This document shows, piece after piece, positions 18,564 to 27,572 of a stretch of 64,000 bases of DNA. The notes under the pieces were generated by a model. That model was not told the DNA's origin. It saw only the letters and a list, made by a program, of their open reading frames with translations, and made no database searches. The stretch is from ENR-C20 sp942493145 (lineage in GTDB: Bacteria; Bacillota; Clostridia; Acetivibrionales; DTU013). Positions within the stretch are counted from its first letter, which is position 1, and each line of letters starts with the position of its first letter. Made by a program: the position numbers and the translations under genes. The stretch is taken from the NCBI GenBank assembly GCA_942493145.1, contig OW818679.1, forward strand, positions 3,162,001-3,226,000, given 5' to 3'.

Positions 18564-20989
18564 ATAGCTTCAAATCTAGAATGACCGGTGTGTTCGGAAA
18601 ATCAGTAGAGGAATCTTCCCCTCTTGATCAGTATATGATCATTGCAGCAATGCTGAAAGAGGATATAAATATCCGCTGGATGCAGTCCAATTATCAGTAT
18701 ATGAACAAAAGCTGCAAGCAGATATACTACTTTTCAATGGAATTTCTTATCGGCAAGCTGCTCGACCAGTTCCTGATCTACTTTGGAGTAAGGGATATAT
18801 GCATTGACGCACTCTCTTCAATGGGTATAAATTATTACGAGCTTCAGAAGCAGGAACCCGAAGCGGGTCTCGGGAATGGCGGCCTGGGACGTCTGGCAGC
18901 CTGCTTCCTTGATTCAATGGCCTGCCTGGGAATACCGGGTCATGGATGCGGTATCAGGTTCAAATACGGACACTTCACTCAAAAGATAGTAGATGGTCAC
19001 CAGGTTGAATTACCGGACAATTGGTTGAAAAACTACAATGTATGGGAGATAAGAAAACCGGACAAGTCAGTTTCGGTAAAGTTCGGAGGCAACATTACAA
19101 CCATCCTGTCTGATAAGGATCTAAAATTCATCCACGAGAACCATGAACTTGTGCAGGCTGTGCCTTACGACATCCCCGTTCCCGGTTATGACAATTACAA
19201 TGTAAACACACTAAGATTGTGGAGTGCCGAGTCCGCCAGCAGCGATTTCGATTTCGCATCCTTCAACAGGGGAGATTACTCAAAGGCGGCGGAATATAAG
19301 AATAACATAGAAGCCATCTCGGAAGTTTTATACCCTGATGATTCTAATTACAAAAACCGCAGTCTAAGGCTGAAGCAGGAATATTTCCTTGTATCTGCAG
19401 CCCTCCAGAGCATAGTAAGAAGGTTTGAAAAGGGCAACAGCAATTTCAACGATTTTCCCGATAAGGTAGCTCTGCATATCAATGATACCCATCCCGCCCT
19501 TGTGGTTCCTGAACTGATGAGAATCCTTATGGATGAACAACATCTTGGTTGGAATGAAGCATGGAAAATCACCACCTCCTCGGTTTCGTACACAAACCAT
19601 ACCGTTCTTCCTGAAGCACTTGAGAAATGGCCTTTGGATATATTCAAAACCCTTTTACCCAGAATTTTCATGATAGTCAATGAGATCAACGAACGCTTCT
19701 GCAGTGAACTTTGGAAAAGCAATCCCGGCAACTGGAACTGGATATCAGGCCTTTCAATAATCTCCGATGGATATGTCCATATGGCTCATATGGCAGTAGT
19801 AGGAAGCCATAGTGTAAATGGTGTATCAAAGCTTCATAGCGGTATTGTAAAAACCGACCTTTTAAATGGTTTTTATAATTACACCCCGGAAAAGTTCAAC
19901 AACAAAACCAATGGAATTTCCCTGAGAAGGTGGCTGCTTCAGGCTAATCCATCACTTGCCTGCCTTGTGTCTGATGCTATAGGACCAGGCTGGATCACGC
20001 ATCCGGTAGAGCTTTCCAAGCTTGTTTCATCAGGTCTTGATGTCGATTCATCCTTTGGCGAGAAGTTTCAGAAGTCAAAGATTTCCGCAAAAGTAAGGCT
20101 GTCCGATTACATTTATAAAAAGAATGGCATCATAGTCGACCCTTCCTCTCTTTTCGACGTCCATGTAAAAAGGATCCATGCTTTTAAAAGGCAGCTTTTG
20201 AATATCATGAATATATTGAACCTGTATCTGACAATAAAGGATAGTCCATGCAAGGACTTCACCCCCAGGACATTCATCCTGTCAGGCAAAGCTGCCCCCA
20301 GCTATTATTTTGCCAAGAAGGTCATCCATCTGGCCCACGTCGCAGCGGATCTTATAAATAACGACAAGTCTGTGAATGACCGTCTCAAGGTGGTTTTTTT
20401 GGAAGAATACTGTGTCACACTCGCCGAAATGATATTCCCGGCCGCCGATCTGAGTCAACAGATATCGACTGCAGGCAAGGAAGCTTCCGGAACCGGAAAC
20501 ATGAAATCAATTGCAAATGGCGCTGTCATACTGGGTACGATCGATGGTGCAAACGTGGAAATATCAGAGGCTGTAGGAAAAAACAACTACATATCCTTTG
20601 GACTTACTGTTGAAGAAATCAACGAATATAAGAAAAACGGGGGATATTATTCTGATTATTTTTATAGAAATGATGAAAGAATAAGACGAGTACTGGATTT
20701 TATTATGGGAGATGTTTTTCATCCAGGACAGATGAATGAATTTGATGATATACGGAAATCATTGCTTGATTATAATGATGAATTCTATATCCTGAACGAT
20801 TTTTCAGGTTATTCTGCGGCACAGGAAAAGGCAGGCTGCCTGTTCCAGGATAAATCATACTGGAACAGAATGGCCGTCAACAATCTCTCGGCAGCCGGAC
20901 AGTTCAGCAGCGATGATACCATATCCAAGTATTCTGCTGGCATATGGAATATAGAGCCTTCATTCGTTAAATACTTCTGCACTCTGTAA
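18536..20989 (+). CDS. glgP: Glycogen/starch phosphorylase
   Basis: 817 aa, the usual length. Releases glucose-1-phosphate from alpha-1,4-glucans with PLP as cofactor. Hallmarks are GLGNGGLGRLAACFLDSMA, HINDTHPAL, the segment FDVHVKRIHAFKRQLLN and the PLP-Lys motif EASGTGNMKS with GTIDGANVEI. The gene is followed 35 bp later by an ADP-glucose pyrophosphorylase gene, so glycogen breakdown and precursor synthesis are co-located. No glgA, glgB or debranching gene is visible in the window. Confidence 0.96.
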   Translation: MFSDQTSFINSFKSRMTGVFGKSVEESSPLDQYMIIAAMLKEDINIRWMQSNYQYMNKSCKQIYYFSMEFLIGKLLDQFLIYFGVRDICIDALSSMGINYYELQKQEPEAGLGNGGLGRLAACFLDSMACLGIPGHGCGIRFKYGHFTQKIVDGHQVELPDNWLKNYNVWEIRKPDKSVSVKFGGNITTILSDKDLKFIHENHELVQAVPYDIPVPGYDNYNVNTLRLWSAESASSDFDFASFNRGDYSKAAEYKNNIEAISEVLYPDDSNYKNRSLRLKQEYFLVSAALQSIVRRFEKGNSNFNDFPDKVALHINDTHPALVVPELMRILMDEQHLGWNEAWKITTSSVSYTNHTVLPEALEKWPLDIFKTLLPRIFMIVNEINERFCSELWKSNPGNWNWISGLSIISDGYVHMAHMAVVGSHSVNGVSKLHSGIVKTDLLNGFYNYTPEKFNNKTNGISLRRWLLQANPSLACLVSDAIGPGWITHPVELSKLVSSGLDVDSSFGEKFQKSKISAKVRLSDYIYKKNGIIVDPSSLFDVHVKRIHAFKRQLLNIMNILNLYLTIKDSPCKDFTPRTFILSGKAAPSYYFAKKVIHLAHVAADLINNDKSVNDRLKVVFLEEYCVTLAEMIFPAADLSQQISTAGKEASGTGNMKSIANGAVILGTIDGANVEISEAVGKNNYISFGLTVEEINEYKKNGGYYSDYFYRNDERIRRVLDFIMGDVFHPGQMNEFDDIRKSLLDYNDEFYILNDFSGYSAAQEKAGCLFQDKSYWNRMAVNNLSAAGQFSSDDTISKYSAGIWNIEPSFVKYFCTL

Positions 20990-21024
20990 AACATACCCAT
21001 GTTAAAAGGAACTGGAGGATGGGC

Positions 21025-22164
21025 ATGAAAAAAAATTGTATTTCAATGATACTGGCCGGCGGCGGTGGAACCAGGCTTAAACCGCTTACAAATAAGCTGG
21101 CAAAACCTGCCGTACTATTTGGAGGCAAATATAGGATTATTGATTTTACCATAAGCAACTGCATCAACTCAGGAATTGATGTGATGGGTATACTTGTCCA
21201 ATATGAGCCACTCATTCTCAATGCGTATATCTCATCCAGCAACAACAACTGGAACAATGAAAAGAGCAGGTCCTCCGTTACGATCCTCCCACCGCACATG
21301 CATGAAAATGGTGGTTGCTGGTATAAGGGAACAGCAAACGCAATATACCAGAACCTTGAATTCATAGAAATGTATGACCCTGAACAGATCCTTATACTAT
21401 CTGCCGATCAGGTGTATAAGATGGACTATTCCAAAATGCTTGAATACCATATCCATAGCAAGGCAGACATCACAGTGGCTGCAACCCGGGTTTCGGCCAA
21501 TGATGCCAGCCGTTTCGGAATACTCAATACCAATGCCGACGGCAGGATCTGCGAATTCGAGGAAAAACCGGCCTTTCCCAAAAGCGATCTTGCCTCTATG
21601 GGCATATACATCTTTAATAAGGATATCCTTAAAGAAGTCCTTGAAGAAGATGAGGGTGATCAAAAATCTGGGAATGATTTCGGTAAAAACATTCTTCCCA
21701 AAATAGTTTCTGAGAACAAATACCGCACCTATGCGTATGAATTCAACGGCTACTGGCAGGATGTAGGAACAATAAGGAGTTTCTGGGATGCGCACATGGA
21801 TCTCCTGGACGAAAACAACACACTTAACCTGCATGACCCCAGTTGGAAAATATACTCTGAAAACCCCACTTATCCCCCGCTTTATATAAACCACACAGCC
21901 AGGGTGAATGCCTCGCTGATTGGAGATGGATGCTACATCCAGGGGGAAGTTTACAATTCAGTACTTTTCCCTGGAGTATTCATTGGAAGGGGCGCCAGGA
22001 TATTTGACTCTGTCATCATGTCAAATGCAAGAATCGAGGACAACTCAACAGTTAAGCGGGCTATCGTCGGCAGTCAGTCAATTATACGGGCAAACAGCAA
22101 GGTATACTGCCCCATCAATAGCGAGGATATCATCTATATTGATGAGGCAGATGTTGTGCAATAA
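21025..22164 (+). CDS. glgC: Glucose-1-phosphate adenylyltransferase
   Basis: About 379 aa. Makes ADP-glucose from ATP and glucose-1-phosphate, the committed step of bacterial glycogen synthesis. The nucleotide-binding signature LAGGGGTRLKPLTNKLAKPAVLFGGKYRI (shown here only as its parts: GGGGTRL and KPAVLFGGKYRIIDF) and the C-terminal left-handed beta-helix hexapeptides (GDGCYIQGEVYNSVLF) are clear. Start chosen at 21025 because GGAGG lies six bases upstream; the ATG at 21019 abuts the site. The 3' end overlaps the convergent ABC exporter gene by 31 bp. Confidence 0.94.
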   Translation: MKKNCISMILAGGGGTRLKPLTNKLAKPAVLFGGKYRIIDFTISNCINSGIDVMGILVQYEPLILNAYISSSNNNWNNEKSRSSVTILPPHMHENGGCWYKGTANAIYQNLEFIEMYDPEQILILSADQVYKMDYSKMLEYHIHSKADITVAATRVSANDASRFGILNTNADGRICEFEEKPAFPKSDLASMGIYIFNKDILKEVLEEDEGDQKSGNDFGKNILPKIVSENKYRTYAYEFNGYWQDVGTIRSFWDAHMDLLDENNTLNLHDPSWKIYSENPTYPPLYINHTARVNASLIGDGCYIQGEVYNSVLFPGVFIGRGARIFDSVIMSNARIEDNSTVKRAIVGSQSIIRANSKVYCPINSEDIIYIDEADVVQ

Positions 22165-24008
22165 TGCCCACTTTCAGGCCTCTCAAGGAACTGGTTGGTA
22201 TACAGTCTGTAATAATATCCCCTGCGGGCAAGCAGTTCTTTATGGGAGCCTTCTTCTATGACCTTACCCTTTTCTATTACAAGTATCCTGTCAGCAGAAC
22301 GTATGGTTGACAGCCTGTGGGCAATTATAAAGCTGGTCCTGCCTTTCAGTATGTTCTGTATTGCATCCTGTATGAGATGTTCGGTTTCTGTATCTACGGA
22401 AGAAGTTGCCTCGTCGAGGACGAAAATTCCAGGATCGGCCAGAATCGCCCTGGCAAATGAAACAAGCTGTTTCTGCCCTGTTGAAAGCCTGCTCCCCCTT
22501 TCTCCCACATCAGTGTCATACCCTTTTTCCAGCTTCATTATGAAATCATGTGCATTAACCAGAGACGCTGCACTTTCAATCTCCTCCTGTGTAGACCCAG
22601 TCCTGTTATATGCGATATTGTCCCGGACCGAGCCGCTGAAGAGATGCGGTTCCTGCAGTACATATCCCAGGTTGGAGTGTATCCAGGACATCGGTTTGTC
22701 CCTGTAATCCTCTCCATCAATCAGGATCCTTCCCCCTGTAGGTTCATAGAACCTGCAGGTCAGATTGACGATAGTGGTCTTTCCAGCCCCCGTTTCACCT
22801 ACAATGGCAATGGTCTCTCCTGGATTGACTTCAAGGTTGAAGTCTTCCATTACCTTTTCTCCATCCTTGTAGGAGAACGTTACATTATCAAAGCGCACCC
22901 CGCCTTTCAGGTCAGGCAGCAACGAATCCTTTTCACCGTTGCCGTCCACATCTGAATCATCCTTAAGTCGTGTATTCTGATACTTCTCCAGCACTTCTGC
23001 CGAGTCACTTATTTCGGCCTCGGTCTCCAGAAGGGTCAGAATACGCTCAGCCGCAGCCTGTGCACCCTGAAACTCGCTGAATATCCTGGCGAACTGCTGA
23101 ACAGGCTGGAAGAATTGCGCCGTGTAATTCATAAATGCCACAAACGAACCAATGGTCATAAAGCCTGCGATGCTATTGTTGCCGCCTTTCCAAAGGACTG
23201 CTGCGGTCCCTATGCTTCCGAGCACCAGGACAACCGGTGTATAGATTGAGGTTACAGCTGCAGTCTTCACTGCATATTTTTTCATATCTTCAGTCAGGAT
23301 TTTGAATTCATCAAGGGATTGTTCCTCCCTTACAAGAGTCTTAATGGTCTTTGCCCCCATTATCCCCTCATTGAAGGAGTTGATTATATGTGAGTTCATT
23401 TTCCTGACTTTTCTGTTGTTCTTAAGGATCAACTGCTGGAAATATATGCTGACAACCACCAATACCGGTACTGTCGCAAGAACCAGGAGTGCAAGCTTCC
23501 AGTTCAGTATCAGCATTAAGGCTGCCATCAGGAACATCATGGCTACCGACCATACAAGGTCCACCAGGTTCCATGACAGGGTCATACCGAGCTTCCTTAC
23601 ATCTGAAGTCATTCTGGCCATTAGCCAACCTACCGGAGTCTTATCATAATATGACAGGGAAAGGTCCTGCAGTTTCTTGAAACCCTGCCTTCGGATGTCA
23701 TATGGTATGCCTGTTTCCAGCCTCCCTGCAAAAAGAATCATAACCTTTATATTAATTGCCTGCAGGGCAACCACCAGAAGCACTATCAGGCAGAAGCCCA
23801 TAAACCCGTCATATGTCCCTGCAGTTATGAATGTATCAATCGCATATTTATTAAGCATTGGGAATATGGCATCTATCCCTGCAATCAGCACCATCTGGGT
23901 CGTCAGGGCTATAAGATACTTTTTATATGGCAGGGTGTACCTGAGCATCTTTTTCCATAAAGCAAAATCAAGTTTTTTACTATATTCTTTTTCTTGTATA
24001 GCCTCCAA
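22134..24008 (-). CDS. Heterodimeric ABC exporter, BmrD-like subunit
   Basis: 624 aa: six-helix type IV exporter membrane domain (1-330) and one ATPase domain. Walker A is GETGAGKTT, the signature is the variant LSTGQKQ, and Walker B is the canonical FVLDEATSSVD with catalytic Glu. Together with the upstream partner, whose Walker B is degenerate, this matches the BmrC/BmrD (YheI/YheH) multidrug transporter type of Bacillus. The TTG start at 24008 is supported by GGAGG seven bases upstream. The gene lies 58 bp after its partner; its end overlaps glgC on the other strand. Confidence 0.9.
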   Translation of the reverse strand: MEAIQEKEYSKKLDFALWKKMLRYTLPYKKYLIALTTQMVLIAGIDAIFPMLNKYAIDTFITAGTYDGFMGFCLIVLLVVALQAINIKVMILFAGRLETGIPYDIRRQGFKKLQDLSLSYYDKTPVGWLMARMTSDVRKLGMTLSWNLVDLVWSVAMMFLMAALMLILNWKLALLVLATVPVLVVVSIYFQQLILKNNRKVRKMNSHIINSFNEGIMGAKTIKTLVREEQSLDEFKILTEDMKKYAVKTAAVTSIYTPVVLVLGSIGTAAVLWKGGNNSIAGFMTIGSFVAFMNYTAQFFQPVQQFARIFSEFQGAQAAAERILTLLETEAEISDSAEVLEKYQNTRLKDDSDVDGNGEKDSLLPDLKGGVRFDNVTFSYKDGEKVMEDFNLEVNPGETIAIVGETGAGKTTIVNLTCRFYEPTGGRILIDGEDYRDKPMSWIHSNLGYVLQEPHLFSGSVRDNIAYNRTGSTQEEIESAASLVNAHDFIMKLEKGYDTDVGERGSRLSTGQKQLVSFARAILADPGIFVLDEATSSVDTETEHLIQDAIQNILKGRTSFIIAHRLSTIRSADRILVIEKGKVIEEGSHKELLARRGYYYRLYTNQFLERPESGHYCTTSASSI

Positions 24009-24066
24009 TATTGCACCTCCAAGATTTATTCAGAGCTTTGTACACTTTTCATCCAGATGACCTGGC

Positions 24067-25860
24067 TTATGCCGTCAAATCATCCTCCAGTGAGCCCTGT
24101 AGTTCCCATGTCCTTTTATATAGGCCTTCCCTTGATATAAGCTCTTCATGGGTGCCCTGTTCTGTAATCCTTCCGTTTTCAAGGACAAATATTATGTCCG
24201 CTTCGGAAAGGGTAGTTATACGATGGGATATAATTATTGTCGTAGTATCCCTGCTTCTCTCCCTTAGTGCTGCTCTTATGGCGGCATCCGTTTCCATGTC
24301 GACGGCACTCAGGGAATCGTCAAACACCAGTATGGGCACATCCCTCACAATTGCCCTGGCAATTGCCAGCCTTTGACGCTGGCCACCCGATAGAGTCACT
24401 CCACGTTCTCCTATGACAGTCTCATAACCTTTATCAAAGCCTAGAATGGTGGCATGTATGGCTGCTACAGAAGATGAACTGAAAACATCGTTGTCACAAG
24501 CCTGCGCATTTCCATATCTTATATTCTCCATGATGGACTTTGAGAATAGAAAGGGTTCCTGAAGCACTATTCCTATCTGTTTGCGGAGCCATTTCCTTTC
24601 AATTCTTTTCAATTCAGTACCGTCCAGCCTTATATAGCCACTCTGGTAATCGTAAAGCCTGATCAACAGATGGGCGATGGAGCTTTTACCCGAACCCGTA
24701 GAACCAAGGAATGCGGCCGTTTGACCCTTTTTGATTCTGAACGACAGTCCCTCCAGCAACGGACTTTCTTCATTATATCTGAAGCCCACATTATCAAATA
24801 CAATATCACCTTTGATCTCAGGTTGCGTCTCAACGTCACATGGAACTTCAATCGGTGTATCAAGCACTTCCTGGGTGCGCACAAGGGATACGTGGGCTTG
24901 CCCCATATTGGCCAGTATCTGCCCAAGATGCCTCATGGGATAGATAAGCATTATCACATATGTGAGAAATGCTACAAGTGTCCCCAGGGTTATCCTTCCT
25001 GAATTCGTCCACAGCACTCCGACTATAAGTACAAGACTTATCTGAGACATTACGGCAAAATCCGAAGCAGCCCAGAAATTCGACATCAGGATGACTATCT
25101 TGTAGTGATTGTCCCTGTATTTGGTGTTGTTGGCTTCATACTTGTCAATTTCAAAATCCTGGGCGCTGAATGCCTTAACCACCCTCACGCCGGTTAGGTT
25201 CTCCTGCAGGGTTGTGGTCATTACGCCTTCAGACTCATCGGTATCCTTGAAAAGATCTTTCATTTTTACAAAAAAGATAAGAGTCGAAACCATTATGAAA
25301 GGTACGGTTATTACAGAAATCACGGTATAGCCTGTATCGAAACTTAACATGATTACCAGTGATATTGCTACCGACATAATACAGTTGCCTATCTCAATGA
25401 ACTGGTTGGATACAAAGTTCTGTACGGTTTCAACATCCGAAGTGCATCGCTGTATGAGGTCCCCGGCGTGGGATTTGACATGGTAGTCGTACGGCAAGTG
25501 CATTATATGGTTATAAAGCCTGTCTTTTAGCTTTCTTCCGGAGTTCTCGGCAACAGCGGCTGTCATCCTGACCCTGACGAAATTGACGAGCCCGCTCATT
25601 ATAGTAAGTATGATAAAAGCCAGTCCGCATATCCAAAGGTTCTCGGAAAGCAGCTGCCGGCCGCCGTTATTCCCGATGATGCCAACAATATAGCCCGGGA
25701 GATCTATTGGCTCATCTCCGATTACAGAATCAATGACAGTCTTTGTCACTATCGGCAAGGTTGCATTTATAAGCTGAAACAGGCACACCGCGGCCAGTGA
25801 TGAACAGAAAAGCAGCCGGTAGCCTTTCATAAAGTTAAAAAGCATTTTTAATGTCTTCAA
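24067..25860 (-). CDS. Heterodimeric ABC exporter, BmrC-like subunit
   Basis: 597 aa: membrane domain with six helices plus ATPase. Walker A is GSTGSGKSS and the signature is a canonical LSGGQRQR, but Walker B reads LVFDDSLSAVD: the catalytic Glu is Asp, so this half carries the degenerate ATP site. That asymmetry is the hallmark of BmrC in the BmrCD family and fits pairing with the downstream subunit. The TTG start at 25860 follows AAGGAGGG. Expression is probably controlled by the leader ORF and RNA pairings 50-350 bp upstream. Confidence 0.9.
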   Translation of the reverse strand: MKTLKMLFNFMKGYRLLFCSSLAAVCLFQLINATLPIVTKTVIDSVIGDEPIDLPGYIVGIIGNNGGRQLLSENLWICGLAFIILTIMSGLVNFVRVRMTAAVAENSGRKLKDRLYNHIMHLPYDYHVKSHAGDLIQRCTSDVETVQNFVSNQFIEIGNCIMSVAISLVIMLSFDTGYTVISVITVPFIMVSTLIFFVKMKDLFKDTDESEGVMTTTLQENLTGVRVVKAFSAQDFEIDKYEANNTKYRDNHYKIVILMSNFWAASDFAVMSQISLVLIVGVLWTNSGRITLGTLVAFLTYVIMLIYPMRHLGQILANMGQAHVSLVRTQEVLDTPIEVPCDVETQPEIKGDIVFDNVGFRYNEESPLLEGLSFRIKKGQTAAFLGSTGSGKSSIAHLLIRLYDYQSGYIRLDGTELKRIERKWLRKQIGIVLQEPFLFSKSIMENIRYGNAQACDNDVFSSSSVAAIHATILGFDKGYETVIGERGVTLSGGQRQRLAIARAIVRDVPILVFDDSLSAVDMETDAAIRAALRERSRDTTTIIISHRITTLSEADIIFVLENGRITEQGTHEELISREGLYKRTWELQGSLEDDLTA

Positions 25861-25908
25861 TTTTGACCCTCCTTATTAATGTCAATGCAAAATTGAGTTG
25901 TCCGCACA

Positions 25909-26078
25909 CTATGAACAGGTCAACGGAAAAAGGCCTGATATGAAATAAGTCTCATAACTGTGGCTGGAAACAAAGATCCGGAAAATGTGCTGAAACATAA
26001 TAGAAGCCACAGGTTTGCGACCTATGGCTGTTCTTGGCTTATCTCCCCAAAAAGTGAGTCAGATACTGTTCATAGGCT
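25909..26078 (-). promoter_or_regulatory. Attenuator-like leader RNA of the bmrCD-type operon
   Basis: Reading the minus strand: segment 0 CTATGAACAG (26075-26066, inside the leader ORF), segment 1 AGCCATAGGT (26029-26020), segment 2 ACCTGTGGCT (26014-26005), segment 3 AGCCACAG (25965-25958), segment 4 CTGTTCATAG (25918-25909). 1 pairs with 2 (ten bp, one G-U), 2 pairs with 3 (eight bp perfect), and 0 pairs with 4 (ten bp perfect), so 1:2 and 2:3 exclude each other. A ribosome on the leader ORF would mask segment 0. A TTTTT run follows segment 3 at about 25931. Bacillus bmrCD is known to use ribosome-mediated attenuation through bmrB; here the mechanism is inferred. Confidence 0.65.
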
Positions 26079-26142
26079 GCAATTTGCATATTTGTTTTTC
26101 CGATTTACCAACAATATGATATGTGTTGTACATTCTCATCAT
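26059..26142 (-). CDS. Leader peptide ORF upstream of the ABC exporter (BmrB-like in position)
   Basis: 27 codons from an ATG at 26142 (a second ATG follows directly), preceded by AAAAAGGAGG five bases away, the strongest kind of ribosome site, and ending in TGA at 26061-26059. The peptide begins MMRMYNTYH and ends QPMNSI; I do not recognise it as a protein domain. Its last codons are the left arm of a ten-bp pairing with sequence 150 bp downstream, just before the exporter's ribosome site. This fits a regulatory leader rather than a functional protein. No RNA or proteomic support is available here. Confidence 0.65.
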   Translation of the reverse strand: MMRMYNTYHIVGKSEKQICKLQPMNSI

Positions 26143-26171
26143 TACAGCCTCCTTTTTCAGATTAATAACAA

Positions 26172-26224
26172 AGTATACTTACTTTGTACTTTGAAAGTAT
26201 ACTACTAATTTCCACTCGGTGCAA
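26172..26224 (-). promoter_or_regulatory. Promoter of the ABC exporter operon with paired AGTATACT palindromes
   Basis: Minus-strand promoter TTGCAC (26224-26219), 17-bp spacer, TATACT (26201-26196). The -10 lies inside the palindrome AGTATACT (26196-26203), and an identical palindrome sits 24 bp downstream (26172-26179). Two equal sites on the same helix face straddling the transcription start suggest a repressor site. Confidence 0.55.
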
Positions 26225-26387
26225 TTGTTTTTTTGATTTTTATCAATTCTTAATCATTTTGTAACATTTATCCATATTTGCTTTGTAAAACTCCACACCG
26301 CTCGTGAATTATATAAAAGTAGTTTTGACATATGGCAACCCCTGTGATAGATTAATTGCAATAATATTTACCGGAGTGATTAGCAGA

Positions 26388-26813
26388 ATGTTTATGTATG
26401 TTTTTTCAATATTCCTGGTCGTAGTTTCAAATATCGCATATCATATCTGTCAGAAATCCACACCTGTAAAGGTCAATCCTTTTGCAGCTCTGTTTGTCAC
26501 CTATCTGACTGCTTCTGTGATAACCTTTGTCATTTTCCTTTTTAACAGATCGGATAAAGGTTTCTTCCAGGCATTTCGCGAACTGAATTGGACCAGCTTT
26601 GCACTAGGTGTCTCGATACTTGGGTTGGAAGCCGGATATCTCATGGCATACAGGGCTGGATGGAACATAAGCATCGGACCTCTTATAGCGAATATCCTGC
26701 TGGCTTTGGCTCTTATACCTGTTGGAATCATTCTGTATAAGGAAGGCTTTGAACTTACGAAGATCGCAGGAACTGCTTTCTGCATCATTGGACTCTTATT
26801 GATCAACAAGTGA
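26388..26813 (+). CDS. Small EamA/DMT-like membrane protein
   Basis: 141 aa with four predicted helices, ending in the pattern TAFCIIGLLLINK typical of the last helix of an EamA half-transporter. It is half the length of a full DMT permease and would need to dimerise. The ATG at 26388 follows CCGGAG; the longer frame from 26304 has no site. Substrate unknown. Confidence 0.72.
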   Translation: MFMYVFSIFLVVVSNIAYHICQKSTPVKVNPFAALFVTYLTASVITFVIFLFNRSDKGFFQAFRELNWTSFALGVSILGLEAGYLMAYRAGWNISIGPLIANILLALALIPVGIILYKEGFELTKIAGTAFCIIGLLLINK

Positions 26814-26949
26814 CTCATTGTGAAGATTATTGTCAATCTAAAGATTATTGTCAATATTACTTTTATTCCAAACCAATTTTCTGGTATTATATAACTAATG
26901 ATTGTAAAAAACATTTAATCATCTAAATACTTTGTGGAGGTGTCAATTC

Positions 26950-27387
26950 ATGTTGAAAGAATTCAAGGAATTCGCCATTAAAGGCAATGCCATTGACCTG
27001 GCGGTAGGCGTCATCATAGGAGCCGCATTCGGAAAGATAGTCAGCTCCATAGTTACCGATCTGATAATGCCACTCATCAGCTTGATTACCGGGAATGCTG
27101 ACTTTGCAAACTATTTTATTGCATTTGATGGTGGAACATACGAAACCCTTGCTGCTGCAAAGGAAAAGACCGCTGTGTTTGCTTACGGCAACTTCATAAC
27201 TACAGTAATAGATTTCCTGATAATTGCCATAGTGATATTCATAATGGTAAAACAGATCAACAAGCTTAAACCGAAACCGGTTGAAGTGGTGGCTGACCCT
27301 ACTGAAAAGCAATGCCCGTTCTGCTATAGCACTATAAACATCAAAGCAGCCAGATGCCCTCACTGTACTTCCGAATTAAAGGATTAA
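26950..27387 (+). CDS. mscL: Large-conductance mechanosensitive channel MscL with C-terminal zinc ribbon
   Basis: 145 aa from the ATG at 26950 (GGAGGTG upstream). The N-terminus MLKEFKEFAIKGNAIDLAVGVIIGAAFGKI, seen in its parts FAIKGNAIDLAVGV and GAAFGKIVSS, is the S1-TM1 gate of MscL. A second helix (FLIIAIVIFIMV) follows. After about residue 118 a zinc ribbon of the form CxxC-x10-CxxC (CPFC and CPHC) replaces the usual helical tail. Channels of this family release solutes on osmotic downshock. Confidence 0.94.
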   Translation: MLKEFKEFAIKGNAIDLAVGVIIGAAFGKIVSSIVTDLIMPLISLITGNADFANYFIAFDGGTYETLAAAKEKTAVFAYGNFITTVIDFLIIAIVIFIMVKQINKLKPKPVEVVADPTEKQCPFCYSTINIKAARCPHCTSELKD

Positions 27388-27404
27388 TTATATCGTTAAT
27401 TTCA

Positions 27405-27451
27405 GGGACGGTTCTAGCAATCCAAAGCTGATTTTGGATTGCTAGAACCGT
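27405..27451. repeat. Long perfect hairpin; GGGACGGTTCT dispersed repeat
   Basis: 19-bp perfect inverted repeat (27408-27426 with 27433-27451, loop GCTGAT) directly after mscL. No T tract follows, so it is not a classical terminator, though it could protect mRNA ends. The outer core GGGACGGTTCT recurs on the minus strand in the two copies at 37873-37938, marking a dispersed family. Confidence 0.85.
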
Positions 27452-27572
27452 CTCCACTGTCCCTCCCCCTGCTATCCTACCTTCTCTATGGTTATATAGG
27501 TCGAATTCTCTACCCTGATTTGCATAACTATACTTCAGATGGTATATTAATAGTATGATTGGAGTGATTTGT

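Noticed and set aside
25960..26208. Plus-strand ORF of about 82 codons opposite the exporter leader
   Set aside because: No ribosome site, no recognisable protein, and the minus strand explains the region as promoter, leader ORF and RNA pairings.
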